Below are positions 40,369 to 49,572 of a stretch of DNA of 64,000 nucleotides, one piece after another. The notes below the pieces were generated by a model. That model was given only the letters and a program-made list of their open reading frames with translations. It made no database searches and was not told the origin of the DNA. Made by a program: the position numbers and the translations under genes. Within the stretch, counting starts at the first letter, position 1. Each line of letters opens with the position of its first letter. The DNA is from Chitinophaga pinensis (GTDB lineage Bacteria > Bacteroidota > Bacteroidia > Chitinophagales > Chitinophagaceae): the NCBI GenBank assembly GCA_945862385.1, contig CAMAXV010000007.1, forward strand, positions 1 to 64,000. Direction: 5' to 3'.

Positions 40369-40449
40369 GTTTTAATCGTAACTAAAAGCTTTTAAATTTA
40401 AATTACTATTGATTCTACGGAAGATTAATCAACGATCAAACAGAGGTGT

Positions 40450-43032
40450 ATGAAATTTCATGTTTTCATGGAAGGCAGGTGTCCACCTTTTCAAAACAGG
40501 TTGAATCATCTGTTGTTACTGCCAAATACAATCCTCAAAACGGTTTTGTTGTCTTTTTTTGTCCTGACTATAGTTAGCAATGCAGGATATTCTCAAAACA
40601 AACATGCAGTTTACACCACTTTTTTAAAACAAACTATTCCTGAAAATGGAGCAACAGTAACGTTTAATTCACCAATACTCAGGTGGCCGCATCAAAAAGG
40701 AAAGATTGTCAGTTATGATGTTCAGCTGTCTCAGGATTCTTTGTTTGCTGAAGATGTTACCATTTACGCTGCTGGCCTCGGATCAGCTTTGTTCAATCCG
40801 CATCAGTACTTATCTGCAGGTATTTGGTACTGGCGTTTCAGGATTAGCGGAAAAACATGGTCTGCAGTCAACTGGTTTGCAATTTCCGAAAAATCAATTT
40901 CCATGATTTCTCCTCCTCCGGGAATTTTTTTAAAAAACATCCCCGAAGGTCATCCCAGATTGCTAGTATACGACCCTGCAGAAGATCTCAGGAGTCTTCA
41001 TACAATGCGTGATGCGGTGGCCATTATAGCTGATGCTGATGCAGCCATGATACACCCGGTTCTTACTGAAGCTGATGGACTACCAAGTATTAGGAGTGGA
41101 GATGCAAGACAGCAGAAGAAAATCCGCCAGGATGCAGTAGTTGCACTGGGTAATCGCATCAACAACCTTATTGTTGCACTTTCTCAGGGATATTTGCTTA
41201 CGGGTAAGGAACAATATGCAAAGTCAGCTATCCTGATGGCTGTTGAAATGGCTGGATGGGATCCTGAAGGTATTTCAGCATCAAGTGACTTTACTGATGG
41301 TGTTACTATGTATAATATGGCCCTGGTTTTTGATACTTTTTACCCGTTGCTTACCGATGGTGTGAAATCAAAGCTGCTGCACGCCATTACTTTCAGGGCA
41401 GAAAACTTTTTCCAGTCGTGGCAAAATAACATCGAGTCCAAAGTATTGAGTGGTCACGTCTGGCAGTTGCTTTTGAATGAGCTTTTCAAATCTGCCATTG
41501 CAGTATATCATCATGATCCACGGGCAGGCAAGTGGCTTGAATATCTTTATGAATTATTTCTGGCCAGGTCTCCTGTTCTGGGTGGAACAGATGGTGGCTG
41601 GGCTGAAGGAGCCTACTACCTGCAGCTTAATATGGAGATGTTACTGGAGATTCCTGACCGTATCAGGGTTTATACGGGATTTGATTTTATCCAATCACAT
41701 CCCTGGTACCACAACCAGGCCAACTGGATGATTTATCATTTTCCTCCAGGTTCATCAAATGACGGGTTTGGTGACAATGCGGAAGATTATTTCTCTCCGC
41801 CCGCCAGTTATGCCGCATTTGCTACTGAATTAGCGCGTCTGACCAGAAATGAAAAGTACATGTGGTATGTCAATCAGCTTCAGCAATCTGCTCAGTACGA
41901 TCTTGCAACGGAGAAGATGCTTCGCTGGTTCAGGCTAACACATGCTGCAAAGCAGGGTTTGCCTGATTTTTCTGCTAATATTGAGTTTCCGCTTGCATAT
42001 CGTTCGCTGGAAACAGGTGTTGCAGCCTTGCATACATCTCCCGGAAATACATCTTCTGATGTGATGGTTGCCTTCCGATCAAGTCCGTTTGGAGCATACG
42101 GACATATTCTTGCAGATCAGAATACATTTAATATTCTGGCCGGTGGAAAGCGGCTTTTTTATCGAACAGGCTATAAGGTGGCCATGGATGATCCGCACCG
42201 TTTGGGGTGGAGCAAACATACAAGGAGTATGAATGGCATTTTGGCGGATGGAGAGGGGCAGCCGTACAGCATAGAATCCTATGGTTTGTTGAAGCGTTTT
42301 ATAAGTGGCAATAATCTTTCTTATGTGATGGGTGATGCATCAAAAGCATACCAAAGTTCAGAAACAAATCAGGATCTTGGTATAAAACAATATTTTAGGC
42401 ATATCCTGTTGTTGAAGCCGGGTATTGTAGTTGTTTATGATGAGTTACAGGCCGATACGGTCCGAAGCTGGTCATGGCTGATTCATGCACTTGAAAAAAC
42501 CTACCTGGATAGTACTTCAGGTACTTTTCAGTCTCAGGTGGATAATTTCCGGGGAATTGGTCGATTGTGGGGATCAACGCCTTTATCATGGCAGATCGCT
42601 GATACGTTTGAAATACCGGCAGTTGATTTCAGGGATTACCCTGGTAAGGTCACCAAAACCTACAACAATAACCAATGGCATGTGAAGGCTACCAGTCCAA
42701 AAACAAATTCAATCAGGTTTTTAAGTATTATCAGAATTGATAGTGCTGGTGCAGCAATTCAAGAGATAAAAAACAGTTCATCTGAAAATGGAATTGTCAA
42801 TGTTCAGCTGGATGACTGGGATATCAAAGCCGTTTTATCAGTTTCAAAATCTCCCGTGTTGGAAGTCAGGTCTCGAAGCAGGGAAACATTTTTTTCCGCA
42901 AACAAAAAAGAAGGTAAGTCTGAAATGAAGCGCAATTCAGCTTCTCGTGGACCATCCATTTTAATCGAAAATGTCAGGGGTGTGAAAAAGGTTACTGAGG
43001 TGTCCGATGAGTCATCAGGGGTTATAAGGTAA
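40450..43032 (+). CDS. Heparinase II/III-type polysaccharide lyase with DUF4962-like N-terminus
   Basis: An 860-residue exported enzyme. A signal helix near residues 25-45 (cut near AGYSQ) follows an unusual 25-residue extension. Residues about 60-140 resemble a beta-sandwich of the DUF4962 type. A helical toroid follows, with GGTDGGWAEGAYY and DGFGDNAEDYFSP. The C-terminal beta-sandwich contains GHILADQNTFNILAGG, similar to the heparinase II active-site His-Ala-Asp-Gln strand. Lyases of this family break uronic acid polymers such as heparin, heparan sulfate, hyaluronan or alginate by elimination. With three sulfatases and an unsaturated uronyl hydrolase alongside, a sulfated uronan is the probable substrate. 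The exact PL family is not settled. Confidence 0.82.
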   Translation: MKFHVFMEGRCPPFQNRLNHLLLLPNTILKTVLLSFFVLTIVSNAGYSQNKHAVYTTFLKQTIPENGATVTFNSPILRWPHQKGKIVSYDVQLSQDSLFAEDVTIYAAGLGSALFNPHQYLSAGIWYWRFRISGKTWSAVNWFAISEKSISMISPPPGIFLKNIPEGHPRLLVYDPAEDLRSLHTMRDAVAIIADADAAMIHPVLTEADGLPSIRSGDARQQKKIRQDAVVALGNRINNLIVALSQGYLLTGKEQYAKSAILMAVEMAGWDPEGISASSDFTDGVTMYNMALVFDTFYPLLTDGVKSKLLHAITFRAENFFQSWQNNIESKVLSGHVWQLLLNELFKSAIAVYHHDPRAGKWLEYLYELFLARSPVLGGTDGGWAEGAYYLQLNMEMLLEIPDRIRVYTGFDFIQSHPWYHNQANWMIYHFPPGSSNDGFGDNAEDYFSPPASYAAFATELARLTRNEKYMWYVNQLQQSAQYDLATEKMLRWFRLTHAAKQGLPDFSANIEFPLAYRSLETGVAALHTSPGNTSSDVMVAFRSSPFGAYGHILADQNTFNILAGGKRLFYRTGYKVAMDDPHRLGWSKHTRSMNGILADGEGQPYSIESYGLLKRFISGNNLSYVMGDASKAYQSSETNQDLGIKQYFRHILLLKPGIVVVYDELQADTVRSWSWLIHALEKTYLDSTSGTFQSQVDNFRGIGRLWGSTPLSWQIADTFEIPAVDFRDYPGKVTKTYNNNQWHVKATSPKTNSIRFLSIIRIDSAGAAIQEIKNSSSENGIVNVQLDDWDIKAVLSVSKSPVLEVRSRSRETFFSANKKEGKSEMKRNSASRGPSILIENVRGVKKVTEVSDESSGVIR

Positions 43033-43048
43033 AAATTCAATCGTTTCC

Positions 43049-44632
43049 ATGAAGTACATTTTTATTGTTTTGTTAGCTGCCTTATTTTTTTCTTTTTCCG
43101 ATAAAAAACAATCTGGCCGTCAGGTTAGTTCAGCGAAGCGGAAACCAAATTTTCTGTTTGCTATAGCGGATGATCAGTCGTACCCACATGCATCTGCCTA
43201 TCAGTCTTCGGTATATAAAACGCCAGTTTTTGATAGCATTTCAAGTAAAGGGCTACTGTTTTTAAATGCATTCGCAGCTGCCCCGCAATGCAGTCCTTGT
43301 CGGGCCGCCATTTTAACCGGCAGAAATATCTGGCAGCTAGAAGAGGCAGGAACACACTCCAGTTTGTTTCCATCAAAATTTCCTGTCTTTACGCAATCTC
43401 TCGAACAAGATGGCTATTTTGTAGGATTTACAGGCAAGCCATGGTCTCCGGGAAATTTTAAAGCATCAGGATGGAAACAAAACCCTGTTGGTCGTGAATA
43501 TAACGAACGAAAACTTAATCGGGTGCCAGCTACCGGAATAAGTAACAATGACTACGCCCTGAATTTTGAAGATTTTTTGAAAGAAAAACCTGCGGATAAG
43601 CCATTTTTCTTCTGGTTTGGGTCATTTGAACCTCACAGGGATTATGAACAGGGTTCAGGTGCAGCATCAGGTCTCCGAAAATCTGATTTGCGTGTTCCAT
43701 CCTTTTTGCCGGATAATGATATTGTGCAAAATGACTTGCTGGATTATGCATTAGAAATTAATTGGTTTGACAAGCAGCTGGGTGAGATCATTCGTGTATT
43801 GCGTGCTTCAGGTGAGCTCGAAAATACATACGTAGTCATTACTGCGGATAATGGCATGCCGTTTCCATCGGCAAAAGCTAATCTCCAGGAATATGGTATA
43901 CATGTGCCTTTGGCTTTAGCCGGACCAGGAATTGTTAAGCCTGGACGGAAGATAGTGGATCTTATCAGTTTAATTGATCTGGCTCCTACTTTTCTTGATT
44001 TGGCAGGTGTAGATCATTTTCCGGGAATTACCGGGGAAAGCATGATGGATTTGCTTGTAAATGACAGGAAAAATAACAACAAATCTAATCGTCAGTTTGT
44101 ACTTACAGGGAGGGAAAGGCATACACATGCCAGACCTGATAATCTCGGATATCCGGCAAGAGCAATCCGCACAAAAGAATTCCTGTACATACATAACTAT
44201 GAGCCAGGCAGATGGCCTGTGGGGGATCCTGCTTTGGATAATCAGCCAGATGTTGCCAAATCAAAGGATCTGAAGCCCATAGTTTATGGGTATGAAGATG
44301 TGGATGACTCCCCTACAAAAACAATGCTGATTCAGCAAGCAGATCAGTTCAGGTTTTGGACAAACCTGAGCTTAGCCAAACGAGATGAGGATGAGTTGTA
44401 TGCAATTGAAAAGGATCCGGAATGTTTAAATAATTTGGCTAAAGACCTTTCCTATAAAAAAAACCTGCTGGAAATGAAATTGCTTCTACAATCAAATCTG
44501 GCTAAGCAGGGAGATCCCCGGGAATTAGGAAATGGAAATATTTTTGAAAGCTACCCCAGATTTGGTTTGATGAGGCCTTTTCCTGGATTCAGGGAACGTG
44601 GAACCTATAATAAAGCATATGGGAACAAATAA
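43049..44632 (+). CDS. Sulfatase resembling heparan N-sulfatase
   Basis: A 527-residue S1-family sulfatase with a short signal sequence. The catalytic motif is CSPCR (Cys81, to become formylglycine) within AAPQCSPCRAAILTGRNIWQ, preceded by the metal-binding ADDQSYPHASAY. The segments LEEAGTHSSLFPSKFPVF and FTGKPWSPGNF match heparan N-sulfatase (N-sulfoglucosamine sulfohydrolase) more than arylsulfatases. Metal ligands recur in TADNGMP. The likely reaction is removal of sulfate from glucosamine or uronic acid in oligosaccharides made by the lyase. Located 16 bases after the lyase gene. Confidence 0.88.
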   Translation: MKYIFIVLLAALFFSFSDKKQSGRQVSSAKRKPNFLFAIADDQSYPHASAYQSSVYKTPVFDSISSKGLLFLNAFAAAPQCSPCRAAILTGRNIWQLEEAGTHSSLFPSKFPVFTQSLEQDGYFVGFTGKPWSPGNFKASGWKQNPVGREYNERKLNRVPATGISNNDYALNFEDFLKEKPADKPFFFWFGSFEPHRDYEQGSGAASGLRKSDLRVPSFLPDNDIVQNDLLDYALEINWFDKQLGEIIRVLRASGELENTYVVITADNGMPFPSAKANLQEYGIHVPLALAGPGIVKPGRKIVDLISLIDLAPTFLDLAGVDHFPGITGESMMDLLVNDRKNNNKSNRQFVLTGRERHTHARPDNLGYPARAIRTKEFLYIHNYEPGRWPVGDPALDNQPDVAKSKDLKPIVYGYEDVDDSPTKTMLIQQADQFRFWTNLSLAKRDEDELYAIEKDPECLNNLAKDLSYKKNLLEMKLLLQSNLAKQGDPRELGNGNIFESYPRFGLMRPFPGFRERGTYNKAYGNK

Positions 44633-44642
44633 AAAAATAAGG

Positions 44643-46073
44643 ATGCCTAAACTAAATAGCGGAAAGGGTTGCATCTCAGGATACTCTGTACGTAATGCTA
44701 TCCTGATTACGGGTATAGTCTTTTTTCTACTGCCAGTTAGTCTAATTGCACAGCAGGCAAAACGGCCGAATTTTATTTTTATTCTGGCTGATGATCTGGG
44801 ATGGAGTTCATTGGCGACATCCATGGATCAGCAGTTGACCAATGCTAAAAGTGATTTTCATGAAACGCCGAATCTGGACAGATTGGTAAAAAGGGGATTG
44901 CGGTTTTCAAGAGGGTATGCGCCGGATCCTATTTGTACCCCAACGAGGCGAAGTATTCAGTTTGGTCAGTCTTCTGTGAGGCAGGGGGATGATTCGTTCT
45001 CTGAAAAAATTAAAAATCCGGAATTTGTTGGTGCTTCATTGGTTCACCAGCTCAAAAGAACAGATTCTCACTACAGGGCTGCTCATTTTGGGAAATGGGA
45101 TCTCAGGACAGGGGTAACTCCAAAACAACTGGGATATGATGAAAGTGATGGGGATACTGGTAATAAGGATGGGGATATGGTCAGCAATAAGGAGGTTAAG
45201 TGGTCTCAGGTGTATGTTTCAGAAAATCCAAAGCAGGCAGACAGTATCACGGCACGCGCAGTCAGATTTATGCAACATGCTGTTGCTGATGAACAGCCTT
45301 TTTATCTTCAGGTTTCGCACTATGCTACCCATGTAAATTTTGAGACGAAACAAAAGTCTCTGGATTATTTTAATAACAAAGAAAAAGGTAAAATACATGA
45401 GAATGCAGCTTGGGCAGGTATGTTGAAAGATCTGGATGCAGGTATCGGACAACTGCTTGGCATGCTTGACAGCCTTAACATAACTGAAAATACTTTTATA
45501 TTTTTTATGGCTGATAATGGGGGTGTAGAGTTCATTCCACCGGTCAGTAATAGATTGGATCATCCAACTAAATTTAAAAGTCCGATGCGGAATTATCCAT
45601 TGCGTGGTGGAAAGTGGACATTGTACGAAGGAGGCATTCGTGTTCCGTTTGTTGTAGCTGGCCCTGGAATATTACCGGATAGTCATACTGATATTCCTGT
45701 TTCGGGACTGGATATATTACCAACGATCATCCAATTGGCTAGAGGTTTACCTGATGTTAAGTCAGCACTTGATGGGAAAAATATTGCTGATCTACTTTTC
45801 AACCGCGATGTTCATCATTCCGAGAAATGGAACAGGAATATTTATTTTCACCGGTATAACAACACGTATCCTCATTCTGCCATAATTTCCGGAAATTTTA
45901 AGCTTATACAATTTTGGAAATCGAATGAAGTGGAATTGTATGACTTACGCAAGGACGCAGGAGAATTGAATAATATAGCGTTGCAAAATGTAACAAGAGT
46001 GCGGTCTATGCAGAAAGAATTAAAAGAATATGCTTTGAAAGTGAATTCGGAAATTATCAAATGGTTTAGGTAA
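44643..46073 (+). CDS. Sulfatase (S1 family)
   Basis: A 476-residue sulfatase. A signal peptide (LITGIVFFLLPVSLIAQQ) precedes FIFILADDLGWSSLATS, the first metal ligands. The active-site motif is CTPTR (Cys98) in DPICTPTRRSIQ. Later motifs are FGKWDLR, FFMADNGG and LRGGKWTLYEGGIRVPF, typical of arylsulfatase A and related S1 subfamilies. The preferred sulfate ester is not predictable. I chose the ATG at 44643, 10 bases after the previous stop; ATGs at 44598 and 44619 would overlap that gene. Third intact catalytic gene of the locus. Confidence 0.87.
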   Translation: MPKLNSGKGCISGYSVRNAILITGIVFFLLPVSLIAQQAKRPNFIFILADDLGWSSLATSMDQQLTNAKSDFHETPNLDRLVKRGLRFSRGYAPDPICTPTRRSIQFGQSSVRQGDDSFSEKIKNPEFVGASLVHQLKRTDSHYRAAHFGKWDLRTGVTPKQLGYDESDGDTGNKDGDMVSNKEVKWSQVYVSENPKQADSITARAVRFMQHAVADEQPFYLQVSHYATHVNFETKQKSLDYFNNKEKGKIHENAAWAGMLKDLDAGIGQLLGMLDSLNITENTFIFFMADNGGVEFIPPVSNRLDHPTKFKSPMRNYPLRGGKWTLYEGGIRVPFVVAGPGILPDSHTDIPVSGLDILPTIIQLARGLPDVKSALDGKNIADLLFNRDVHHSEKWNRNIYFHRYNNTYPHSAIISGNFKLIQFWKSNEVELYDLRKDAGELNNIALQNVTRVRSMQKELKEYALKVNSEIIKWFR

Positions 46074-46098
46074 GTCATGTCACAGTTAAATTAACTCC

Positions 46099-47643
46099 AT
46101 GAACTTTTCTTATAAATTTTTTACACTTTTATTCGGCCTTGTGAATTGTCTGACTTCCATTGCCCAGAAATCCGAAAAAATTCCTGTCATTATTATCATG
46201 GCTGACCAACTCAGGTCAGATGCCATTGGTGTATTTACGCCAAACATAAATAACTTAAAAAACGATGGTATAGCATTCAACAGAGCATATGTTTCAGTGC
46301 CTCTATGTGCACCATCACGGTCTTCTTTTTTTACCGGACTGTATGCCAACAGAACAGGGTCACTGATAAACCCTTTTGAAAAGGTAGATAAAGTTTATGG
46401 AATCACAAGAGCCGGTATTCCAAACATGTATGGTTTAATGCAGGAACAATGGGATAGTTACCATATTGGCAAGCAGCATTTTTATACAGAAGAAAACATA
46501 GATAAAAAAAATAACGGCTTAACGAAATGGATTACTCAGGAAAGTTACAATAGCTGGTTAAAAGAGCAGAAAAAAACCAAACCCGGCGGCAAGGATTATA
46601 AAGCCACTGTTCCTGAGCTTCTTTCAGCTTCAGTCACTCAATTAGGTAGTAATTCAACACCTGAGTATGGAATTTACAAGGAGGGTGCTGATTATTATTT
46701 TGATCATTTTATAGCTTCTGAAGCTTTGAAAGTGATTAATCAGAAATCGACTGGGAAACCATTGTTGTTAAATCTGATGTTCCTTGCTCCACATCCTCCT
46801 TTCAGTATCCCCGAACCATATTTTTCGTTAGTCAGCCCAAATGAAATAACAGTACCACAAAATGTTGGACAATGGTATGATGGCCAGTCGCCTTTGCAGT
46901 TGTATAACATCACTGGTTTTTTAGGCTCGAGATACAATAGAAAAGAGTGGATTGACATATGGACAAAATATATGGGTCTTGTTAAATTACTTGATGACGA
47001 AGTTGGCAGAGTCATTGAAGGATTAAAAGCTGCCGGATTGTATGATAAGGCATTGATTCTATTTACAGCTGATCATGGTGAAATGCTAGGCAGTCACTCA
47101 CTTTGGCAAAAAATGTGCATGTATGAAGAATCAGTGAGGGTGCCATTTATTTTAAAATTGCCATCTGGGTTCAAAAAGCAGATTGACTCATCAGATGCCG
47201 TGGTCAGTCTGGTAGATTTCTTACCCACTTTGTTGGATTTGAACGGGATGCAGGCATTGCCAGTAACTGATGGAAAATCTTTATTGCCTTTAATCAGGGG
47301 GCAAAAAGTGGACCGGGAATCTGTTTTTATTCAATATGATGGCAACGGATCTCTTGGAGGAAAGCAACGCTGTGTGGTAAAAGGAAATTATAAATTGATT
47401 GTGGATATGTTTAAGGATGAGACGTATATTGAACTGTATGATGTTGTTAAAGATCCCCAGGAAACAGTTAATTTAATTTTCCACAAAGAACATGCTGGCA
47501 TTGCAGATGAACTCATGTTTGACTTACAAACACAAATGGAAAATACAGTTGACCGCATCCAGCTTTCCAAAGATTTAATTAAAACATTTTTAAATAAACA
47601 TCCTTTAGAAGTCGCACCATTTGATTCATCCCAAAACCAATAA
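46099..47643 (+). CDS. Sulfatase (S1 family)
   Basis: A 514-residue exported sulfatase: signal peptide cut near TSIAQ, then IIIMADQLRSDAIGVF with the first metal ligands. The active-site motif is CAPSR (Cys70) in VPLCAPSRSSFFTGLYANR. FTADHGEMLGSHSLWQK completes the metal site. This motif set fits the iduronate-2-sulfatase/choline sulfatase side of the S1 family rather than arylsulfatase A, so it may act on 2-sulfated uronic acid (inference). Its C-terminus has no sorting domain. It lies 25 bases after the previous sulfatase. Confidence 0.87.
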   Translation: MNFSYKFFTLLFGLVNCLTSIAQKSEKIPVIIIMADQLRSDAIGVFTPNINNLKNDGIAFNRAYVSVPLCAPSRSSFFTGLYANRTGSLINPFEKVDKVYGITRAGIPNMYGLMQEQWDSYHIGKQHFYTEENIDKKNNGLTKWITQESYNSWLKEQKKTKPGGKDYKATVPELLSASVTQLGSNSTPEYGIYKEGADYYFDHFIASEALKVINQKSTGKPLLLNLMFLAPHPPFSIPEPYFSLVSPNEITVPQNVGQWYDGQSPLQLYNITGFLGSRYNRKEWIDIWTKYMGLVKLLDDEVGRVIEGLKAAGLYDKALILFTADHGEMLGSHSLWQKMCMYEESVRVPFILKLPSGFKKQIDSSDAVVSLVDFLPTLLDLNGMQALPVTDGKSLLPLIRGQKVDRESVFIQYDGNGSLGGKQRCVVKGNYKLIVDMFKDETYIELYDVVKDPQETVNLIFHKEHAGIADELMFDLQTQMENTVDRIQLSKDLIKTFLNKHPLEVAPFDSSQNQ

Positions 47644-47645
47644 TT

Positions 47646-48755
47646 ATGAGGGTTAAAAAAATAGTATTTTTTCTTTTTGCAGGTATATTTTTTATTTCAC
47701 AGTCACTGTTGGCTCAGTCGGAGGATTTGTTCAGTAAGCATGAAATAAATAGCAGAATGCTAAAAGTTTCAGACTGGCAAATGAGGCATTTTAATAACAA
47801 ACCTTTGAATACCTGGACGAATGCCGCATTCTATACAGGTGTTTTTTCTGCTTACGAAGTTTCAAAGAATCCAATTCTACTTGATTCTTTAAGAGCTATT
47901 TGTGTAAGGAACAACTGGGCTCCAGGCAAAAGATTTGATCATGCAGATGATATAGCTATTACACAGACTTATGTTGATTTATATCGCATAGAAAAACAAT
48001 CAGAAATGATTCGTTCTTCTGTTGATTCCATAAAAAAGATGATGCGAATTCCCGGTGAACAACAGGCCAGGAAAGGCATTACTTGGTGGTGGTGTGATGC
48101 GCTCTTTATGGCTCCTCCTGCCATGGCAAAACTCTCAAAGACCTTGAATGATCCTGAGTTCCTCATAGTGAGTGATACGCTGTACAGACAATGTTTTCGT
48201 TTGTTGTACAACCAGGATGAAAAACTTTTTGCAAGGGATGCCTCATATCTTTGGGATGCAGATGGGAATGGAAAAAAAGAAGCCAATGGAAATAAGATTT
48301 TTTGGGGCAGGGGGAATGGATGGGTTATTGCAGGTCTGGCGCGGTTATTGTCTGAAATGCCTTCAAACTATTCAGGTCGTGGTTTTTACGTAGGGCTGTT
48401 TCAGGAAATGTCTAACCGGTTGTTGACGCTTCAGCAGCCCGATGGTCTTTGGAGAACAAGTTTACTCGATCCTGGAGCTTACCCTGGGGGGGAGGGAAGT
48501 GCATCTGGCTTTATTGGTTATGCTTTAGCCTGGGGTATCAATAATAAGTATCTGGATAAAAAAATATTTTTACCGGCAGTAAAAAAATGCTGGATAGGGA
48601 TGAATACCTTGCTGGATGATAATGGCCGTTACGGTTGGGTACAACCAATAGGGGCGGATCCAAGGAAAAATTTCAATGCAGAAAGCTGGGAAAGTTATGG
48701 TTCTGGTGCATACCTGCTTGCAGCTTCGGAAATATTGAAAGGAAAGATTAAGTAG
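47646..48755 (+). CDS. GH88/GH105-type unsaturated uronyl hydrolase
   Basis: A 369-residue exported protein with a signal peptide (cut near LLAQ) and an alpha/alpha toroid. Motifs fitting GH105/GH88 are TWTNAAFYTGVFSAY, RFDHADDIAITQTYV with catalytic Asp residues, GITWWWCDALFMAPPAMAKL and WGRGNGWVIAGLARLL. Such enzymes remove the unsaturated uronic acid that a lyase leaves at the oligosaccharide end. This makes it the natural partner of the heparinase-type lyase in the same run. GH105 is slightly favoured over GH88 on WGRGNGW. It ends before the tRNA terminator. Confidence 0.88.
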   Translation: MRVKKIVFFLFAGIFFISQSLLAQSEDLFSKHEINSRMLKVSDWQMRHFNNKPLNTWTNAAFYTGVFSAYEVSKNPILLDSLRAICVRNNWAPGKRFDHADDIAITQTYVDLYRIEKQSEMIRSSVDSIKKMMRIPGEQQARKGITWWWCDALFMAPPAMAKLSKTLNDPEFLIVSDTLYRQCFRLLYNQDEKLFARDASYLWDADGNGKKEANGNKIFWGRGNGWVIAGLARLLSEMPSNYSGRGFYVGLFQEMSNRLLTLQQPDGLWRTSLLDPGAYPGGEGSASGFIGYALAWGINNKYLDKKIFLPAVKKCWIGMNTLLDDNGRYGWVQPIGADPRKNFNAESWESYGSGAYLLAASEILKGKIK

Positions 48756-48770
48756 GTTACAGTTAAAAAA

Positions 48771-48800
48771 TAAAAAAGCCATGACTTGTGGAGTCACAGC
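48771..48800 (-). terminator. Terminator of the tRNA-Ala gene
   Basis: On the minus strand a nine-pair stem (48792-48800 with 48778-48786, two wobble pairs) is followed by a TTTTTTATTTTTT tract. It begins 4 bases after the tRNA end. It also lies between the tRNA and the convergent hydrolase gene. Confidence 0.75.
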
Positions 48801-48803
48801 TTG

Positions 48804-48876
<73 letters not shown>

Positions 48877-48980
48877 TTCATACTTTTATATACAACTAGA
48901 CGGGTTGCAAATATATGAAAAAACAGTTTCAAAAAATACTTTGAATGATTAGGTTATCTGAAGCGTGAATTTTCTATTCG

Positions 48981-49502
48981 TCAGCCAATAACAACTTCCC
49001 GCAGTCGACTGGCAACCGCTTGCCCAAAGGCCCTTGAACTTTCAGCTCCATTACCGGTGATGATGTTGCCATCAACAGTTACAGCTTCTCCGGTGTAAAG
49101 TGCACCATATTGTTTGAGTGTATATTCATGGTCTGGATACACTGTTGCTTTCCTGTCTTTTAGCAATCCGGCTTTGGCCAGAATCACAGGTGCTGCGCAA
49201 ATAGCACTGACAACTTTTCCGTCCGCATACATTTCCCATGCTAGATCGTGTGCGCCGGGGTGTTCAAAATAAACCTGACTGCCCATGCCACCCACAAAAA
49301 CAAGGGCCTGATAGCCTGAAGGTCTGACCTCCTCTAAACTGATTACAGCTTCGGCCTGTCCACCGAGCTTTCCCGTACAGGTTCCTTTCGCCGTACTGGC
49401 AATTACAGTCTCGAATCCTGCTTTCTCCAGCTCTTCACGGGTCTCAAAAAGTTCCTCATCGCGAAAAACCTGCGGAGCAATAACAAGCAACACCTTATCC
49501 AT
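48981..49502 (-). CDS. DJ-1/PfpI-family protein
   Basis: A 173-residue cytoplasmic protein. The nucleophile elbow AICAAPVIL carries the conserved cysteine, and GGMGSQVYFEHP and GNGAESSRAFG complete the family pattern. Members act as glyoxalases, deglycases, chaperones or stress proteins; the exact activity is unclear. I chose the ATG at 49502, which gives the family-typical MDKVLLVIAPQVF. A start at 49565 would add 21 residues across the divergent promoter region. A 12-base palindrome lies just before this start. Confidence 0.88.
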   Translation of the reverse strand: MDKVLLVIAPQVFRDEELFETREELEKAGFETVIASTAKGTCTGKLGGQAEAVISLEEVRPSGYQALVFVGGMGSQVYFEHPGAHDLAWEMYADGKVVSAICAAPVILAKAGLLKDRKATVYPDHEYTLKQYGALYTGEAVTVDGNIITGNGAESSRAFGQAVASRLREVVIG

Positions 49503-49507
49503 ATCCT

Positions 49508-49519
49508 TTTTCGCGAAAA
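49508..49519. promoter_or_regulatory. 12-base palindrome between divergent genes
   Basis: TTTTCGCGAAAA, perfectly self-complementary, lies 6 bases before the DJ-1-like ATG and 53 before the GMC oxidoreductase ATG. Position suits an operator, but short palindromes also arise by chance. Confidence 0.25.
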
Positions 49520-49572
49520 GTACGTCAAAATGGAAGAAGTCGTAACTTGTAGCTGGGTTAAACATTTAAAAA

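Noticed and set aside
49503-49565. Longer N-terminus for the DJ-1-like protein
   Set aside because: The 21 extra residues do not match the family and run across the likely divergent promoter.
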